Below, piece by piece: positions 61,631-64,000 of a stretch of 64,000 nucleotides of DNA. The notes beneath the pieces are model-generated. The model worked only from the letters and a program-made list of their open reading frames with translations. It made no database searches and was not told the origin of the DNA. Within the stretch, counting starts at the first letter, position 1, and each line of letters opens with the position of its first letter. Made by a program: the position numbers and the translations under genes. The DNA is from Neobacillus drentensis NBRC 102427 (GTDB taxonomy: Bacteria; Bacillota; Bacilli; Bacillales; Cytobacillaceae): contig NZ_BCUX01000017.1 in NCBI RefSeq assembly GCF_001591445.1, positions 58,492-122,491 on the forward strand, in the 5' to 3' direction.

Positions 61631-62068
61631 TTGAAAAGTAGTTGCGACTTAGAAAATAGCCTACAAACAGTTATAACCATCCAACGAACGATTGATATTA
61701 TTACGGCGTTTTTATTATTAACCGGTCAAGTAACAGTTGTTAGACTTATCGTAGAACCAGGAGGATTTGCTCTTTCGGTCGGGGGACCGCTAACAGGTAT
61801 AGAGCGTTTAGAAGGTAAATCCGGAAATAAAACATTGAGTTTGTTATTGGACTTTGGGGATATCCTTTTAGCTATACTATTGATTAGTGATCAGACCAAT
61901 GTGTCAGGTATCTTTTTAGGTCCAGGAAGATTTAGCTTTAATATTACCGGACCTATTTTTGGGGTTGCAAAACACGAACCTACCTTGCCTGATTTAGAAA
62001 AAGTCTTTACACAATTTCGCTGGATTGTCTCTGACCATTTTAATATCGATCCCGAAATTCTATTCTAA
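61631..62068 (+). CDS. Protein of two tandem 40-residue repeats, unknown
   Basis: A 145-residue protein from TTG without a strong ribosome site. Residues 22-61 and 77-116 align without gaps, 55 residues apart, with 14 of 40 identical: D-I-x2-A-x-L-L, Q-x2-V, P-G-x-F and G-P-x2-G. Hydrophobic stretches lie around the repeats, but no clear signal peptide. CATAATATA at 61535-61543 fits a sigma-K -10. A 42-residue membrane peptide follows in the same direction. It could be a surface or spore protein; no family is recognised. Confidence 0.6.
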   Translation: MKSSCDLENSLQTVITIQRTIDIITAFLLLTGQVTVVRLIVEPGGFALSVGGPLTGIERLEGKSGNKTLSLLLDFGDILLAILLISDQTNVSGIFLGPGRFSFNITGPIFGVAKHEPTLPDLEKVFTQFRWIVSDHFNIDPEILF

Positions 62069-62088
62069 TATAAAAGGAAGTGGTCATT

Positions 62089-62217
62089 ATGTCCTTAACA
62101 GACCTCCCAACGTTCGAGCCATCAAAAGCAGAGATTTTTCTGTTTTTATTGTCGATTTCCATCTTCATCTTTTTCTTTACACAAACTAAAGAAAGCGATC
62201 TATCCCAGATGGGATAA
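62089..62217 (+). CDS. Single-pass membrane peptide
   Basis: A 42-residue peptide with an AAAAGGAAGTGG ribosome site. A hydrophobic segment from about residue 16 to 30 (IFLFLLSISIFIFFF) is followed by a polar tail. It lies 20 bases after the two-repeat protein, so they are probably cotranscribed. The stop codon lies in the terminator stem. Confidence 0.55.
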   Translation: MSLTDLPTFEPSKAEIFLFLLSISIFIFFFTQTKESDLSQMG

Positions 62218-62227
62218 TCGCTTTTTT
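62191..62227. terminator. Terminator overlapping the membrane peptide stop codon
   Basis: AAAGCGAT-(C)-TATCCC and GGGATA-ATCGCTTT, then TTTTT. The stem contains the last codons of the peptide gene. Confidence 0.8.
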
Positions 62228-62230
62228 CCT

Positions 62231-62803
62231 TTAATTCTGCATTTGAACAGCTTTTTGATAACATCCACAGGTGACAATATGATCATTCACCATGCCTGTT
62301 GCTTGCATAAATGCATAACAGATAGTCGAGCCAACAAATTTGAAGCCGCGCTTCTTTAAATCCTTACTTAATTTATCGCTAATATCCGTAATAGCCGGAA
62401 CATCTTTCATTTCACGGAAGTGGTTTTGAATCGGCTTACCGCCCACAAATGACCATATGTACATTCTAAATGAACCAAACTCCTCCACAACTTTCAAAAA
62501 CGCATGTGCGTTGGTAATAACTGCATTGATTTTTAACTTATTACGGACAATTCCTTCATTATGTATCAGTTCTTCGATTTTCTTTTCATCATATTGGATA
62601 ATTTTTTCCGCTTCAAAGTTATCAAAGGCTTGTCGGTAGTTCTCTCGCTTTTTTAAAATCGTATACCAACTAAGGCCAGCCTGTGCTCCTTCGAGATTTA
62701 AGTACTCAAACAGCAGCCGATCATCATAAACAGGAATTCCCCATTCCCGGTCGTGATATTCAATATATAATGGGTCCTGATTAACCCAACCGCATCGATT
62801 CAT
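62231..62803 (-). CDS. tag: DNA-3-methyladenine glycosylase I
   Basis: A 190-residue Tag enzyme that removes 3-methyladenine from DNA. Zinc ligands Cys4 and His17 (RCGW, YIEYHDREWG) are at the start, and His and Cys in MVNDHIVTCGCYQ near the end. The EWG motif and LEGAQAGLSWYTIL are the family marks. The ATG at 62803 follows GGAGGC; 16 extra codons before it are not needed. Confidence 0.95.
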   Translation of the reverse strand: MNRCGWVNQDPLYIEYHDREWGIPVYDDRLLFEYLNLEGAQAGLSWYTILKKRENYRQAFDNFEAEKIIQYDEKKIEELIHNEGIVRNKLKINAVITNAHAFLKVVEEFGSFRMYIWSFVGGKPIQNHFREMKDVPAITDISDKLSKDLKKRGFKFVGSTICYAFMQATGMVNDHIVTCGCYQKAVQMQN

Positions 62804-63003
62804 TTTTGAAGTGCCTCCAGTACTTGCTTTAGTTTCATCACTTACGTTCACTTAAGTATGACACATTTTAAAAAAAATAAGAACTTCCCCTATTCAAAAT
62901 TATTCTGCCCGCTAATAATTGGATTCAATTGTTTATACGTTTTTCACTAGATTTATAGTAAGATAGTTAAATGAAATATAATGTATAAAGGAGAATATCA
63001 CGA

Positions 63004-63825
63004 ATGCCTTATCAAATGATTGTACTTGATTTAGACGATACACTTTTACAGGACGATCATACCATTTCAGAACGCACAAAGCGTGCCCTTATGGATGCAC
63101 AAGAATTAGGTGTGAAAGTGGTGTTAGCTTCCGGCCGTCCAACCTCAGCCATGTATGCTATTGCGGAAGAACTTCGTTTGAATCATTACGGAAGCTTTAT
63201 CCTTTCGTTCAATGGTGCGAAAATAACCAACTGCCAAACTGGTGAGGAACTGTTTAGCAGCACGTTATCACCCGACGTAGTTAACCATTTATATGAACTA
63301 AGCCGACGCGAAGATGTATGGATCCATACGTATGTTGGAGACCAAATCATCACCGAGGCTGGAAACCAATTCACCACTATTGAAGGAGAGATTACTGGCT
63401 TAGAAGTAGTGGAGGTTGGAAGTTTTGTGGGAGCAGTCTCCGAACCTGTGGTAAAAGTCCTTATGCTTGAAGAACCTGCCAAACTAGCTATGCTTGAAAA
63501 AAAACTGCAGGAAGAGTTAGCAGGTCAGCTTAGTGTCATGCGCTCTAAGCCATTCTTTTTAGAATTTACAGAGCAAGGCGTCACGAAAGGTACCAGCCTT
63601 AGCCAATTGATTCAAAAACTAGGGGTTAAGCGCGAAGAAGTCATCGCCATCGGGGATAGTTATAATGACCTGGCGATGATAGAATTTGCCGGGCTTGGTG
63701 TTGCGATGGGGAATGCTCCAGACGACATTAAAGAAAAAGCTAACTTTGTGACCGACACCAACATGAATGATGGTGTCGCAAAGGTTGTAGAAGAATTCGT
63801 ACTAAAAACACCTTCTCTTGTTTAA
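63004..63825 (+). CDS. Cof-type HAD phosphatase
   Basis: A 273-residue HAD-superfamily phosphatase of the Cof/YidA type. Motif I is VLDLDDTLLQDD with nucleophile Asp9 and acid Asp11, motif II is LSFNGAK, motif III the Lys before GTSLSQLIQKLG, and motif IV is AIGDSYNDLAMIEFAG. The cap domain lies between II and III. It dephosphorylates a sugar or nucleotide phosphate. The ribosome site is AAAGGAGA. Confidence 0.93.
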   Translation: MPYQMIVLDLDDTLLQDDHTISERTKRALMDAQELGVKVVLASGRPTSAMYAIAEELRLNHYGSFILSFNGAKITNCQTGEELFSSTLSPDVVNHLYELSRREDVWIHTYVGDQIITEAGNQFTTIEGEITGLEVVEVGSFVGAVSEPVVKVLMLEEPAKLAMLEKKLQEELAGQLSVMRSKPFFLEFTEQGVTKGTSLSQLIQKLGVKREEVIAIGDSYNDLAMIEFAGLGVAMGNAPDDIKEKANFVTDTNMNDGVAKVVEEFVLKTPSLV

Positions 63826-63925
63826 AAATAACATACCAAACCAACGATTGGAATTTGTTCACCGGTTTACTTTAGAGGTGCAAACATTGTAAAAAACATA
63901 GGAAAACGCACTTGAATTGAAGTGA

Positions 63926-63969
63926 CCCCCTTGAGTTGGACAAATAGATCCAACTTAGGGGGTTTTTTA
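63926..63969 (+). terminator. Terminator, possibly built from an IS end
   Basis: CCCCC-TTGAGTTGGA and TCCAACTTA-GGGGG form a long stem, then six T. The AAGTGACCCCC and GTTGGACAA pattern resembles the terminal repeats of IS3-family elements in Bacillus, but no transposase is in view to the right edge. Confidence 0.5.
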
Positions 63970-64000
63970 TTGATATATCAACATATTAGCGAATTTTAAC

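Noticed and set aside
63740..63785. Further copy of the TGGTGTC palindrome in the HAD gene
   Set aside because: GACACCA and TGGTGTC are 14 bases apart inside coding sequence and do not form the 15-bp motif.

Overview
The window looks like chromosomal DNA from a spore-forming, low-GC Bacillaceae species of the Bacillus/Neobacillus type. It is AT-rich, starts many genes at TTG or GTG behind strong GGAGG-type ribosome sites, uses short hairpin/T-run terminators, and carries Bacillus marker genes (ykoS-ykoT, yybH, ywaC/relP, a YhcN/YlaJ spore lipoprotein, the spore transglutaminase tgl). The genus is inferred from gene content only. No rRNA, tRNA, CRISPR array or prophage was seen.

Layout. 1-2.5 kb: a cut-off threonine aldolase-type gene, a MarR regulator with an LCM-type methyltransferase, and a stand-alone acyl carrier protein. 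2.5-8.2 kb: htpG behind a perfect CIRCE operator, then the ykoS-ykoT-gtrA envelope glycosylation operon. 8.5-19 kb: housekeeping and hypothetical genes (permease, MBL hydrolase, spore lipoprotein, SGNH hydrolase, PHP phosphatase, MFS transporter, phosphoesterase). 19.1-21.3 kb: a decayed EamA transporter gene interrupted by an IS200/IS605-type element carrying only tnpB. 21.4-29.7 kb: small unknown proteins, including a Trp/His/Gln repeat protein, then a MATE transporter, a cold-shock protein, an MFS transporter and tgl.

29.7-35.8 kb: a complete thiamin salvage and uptake operon, thiM-thiD-thiE-tenA-thiZ-thiX-thiY, read leftward from a TPP riboswitch with its own terminator. A GC-rich interspersed repeat sits between thiX and thiY. 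36.3-42.2 kb: histidine degradation genes hutU-hutI-hutG without hutH or hutP, next to an AraC regulator whose receiver domain lacks the phospho-acceptor Asp. 42.2-48 kb: TerD, a GIY-YIG protein, an ATP-grasp enzyme, a flavodoxin and a PhoD-like phosphatase. 48-53.6 kb: a CitA/DcuS-type two-component system with a TctCBA tricarboxylate transporter, headed by a CcpA (cre) site. 53.8-64 kb: esterase, phosphodiesterase plus UMF1 transporter, CsoR, a CBS-domain protein, a TetR-relP alarmone synthetase pair, small paralogous proteins, tag and a HAD phosphatase.

Most of the window is ordinary Bacillus core and accessory sequence. The parts least explained by known families are: the 21-bp period intergenic repeats at two loci, a 17-nt hairpin shared by two distant intergenic sites, the W/H/Q repeat protein, a 145-aa protein made of two ungapped 40-residue repeats, the CIRCE control of htpG, and the TnpB with a displaced RuvC-II acidic residue. 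No complete, clearly new multi-gene system was found.
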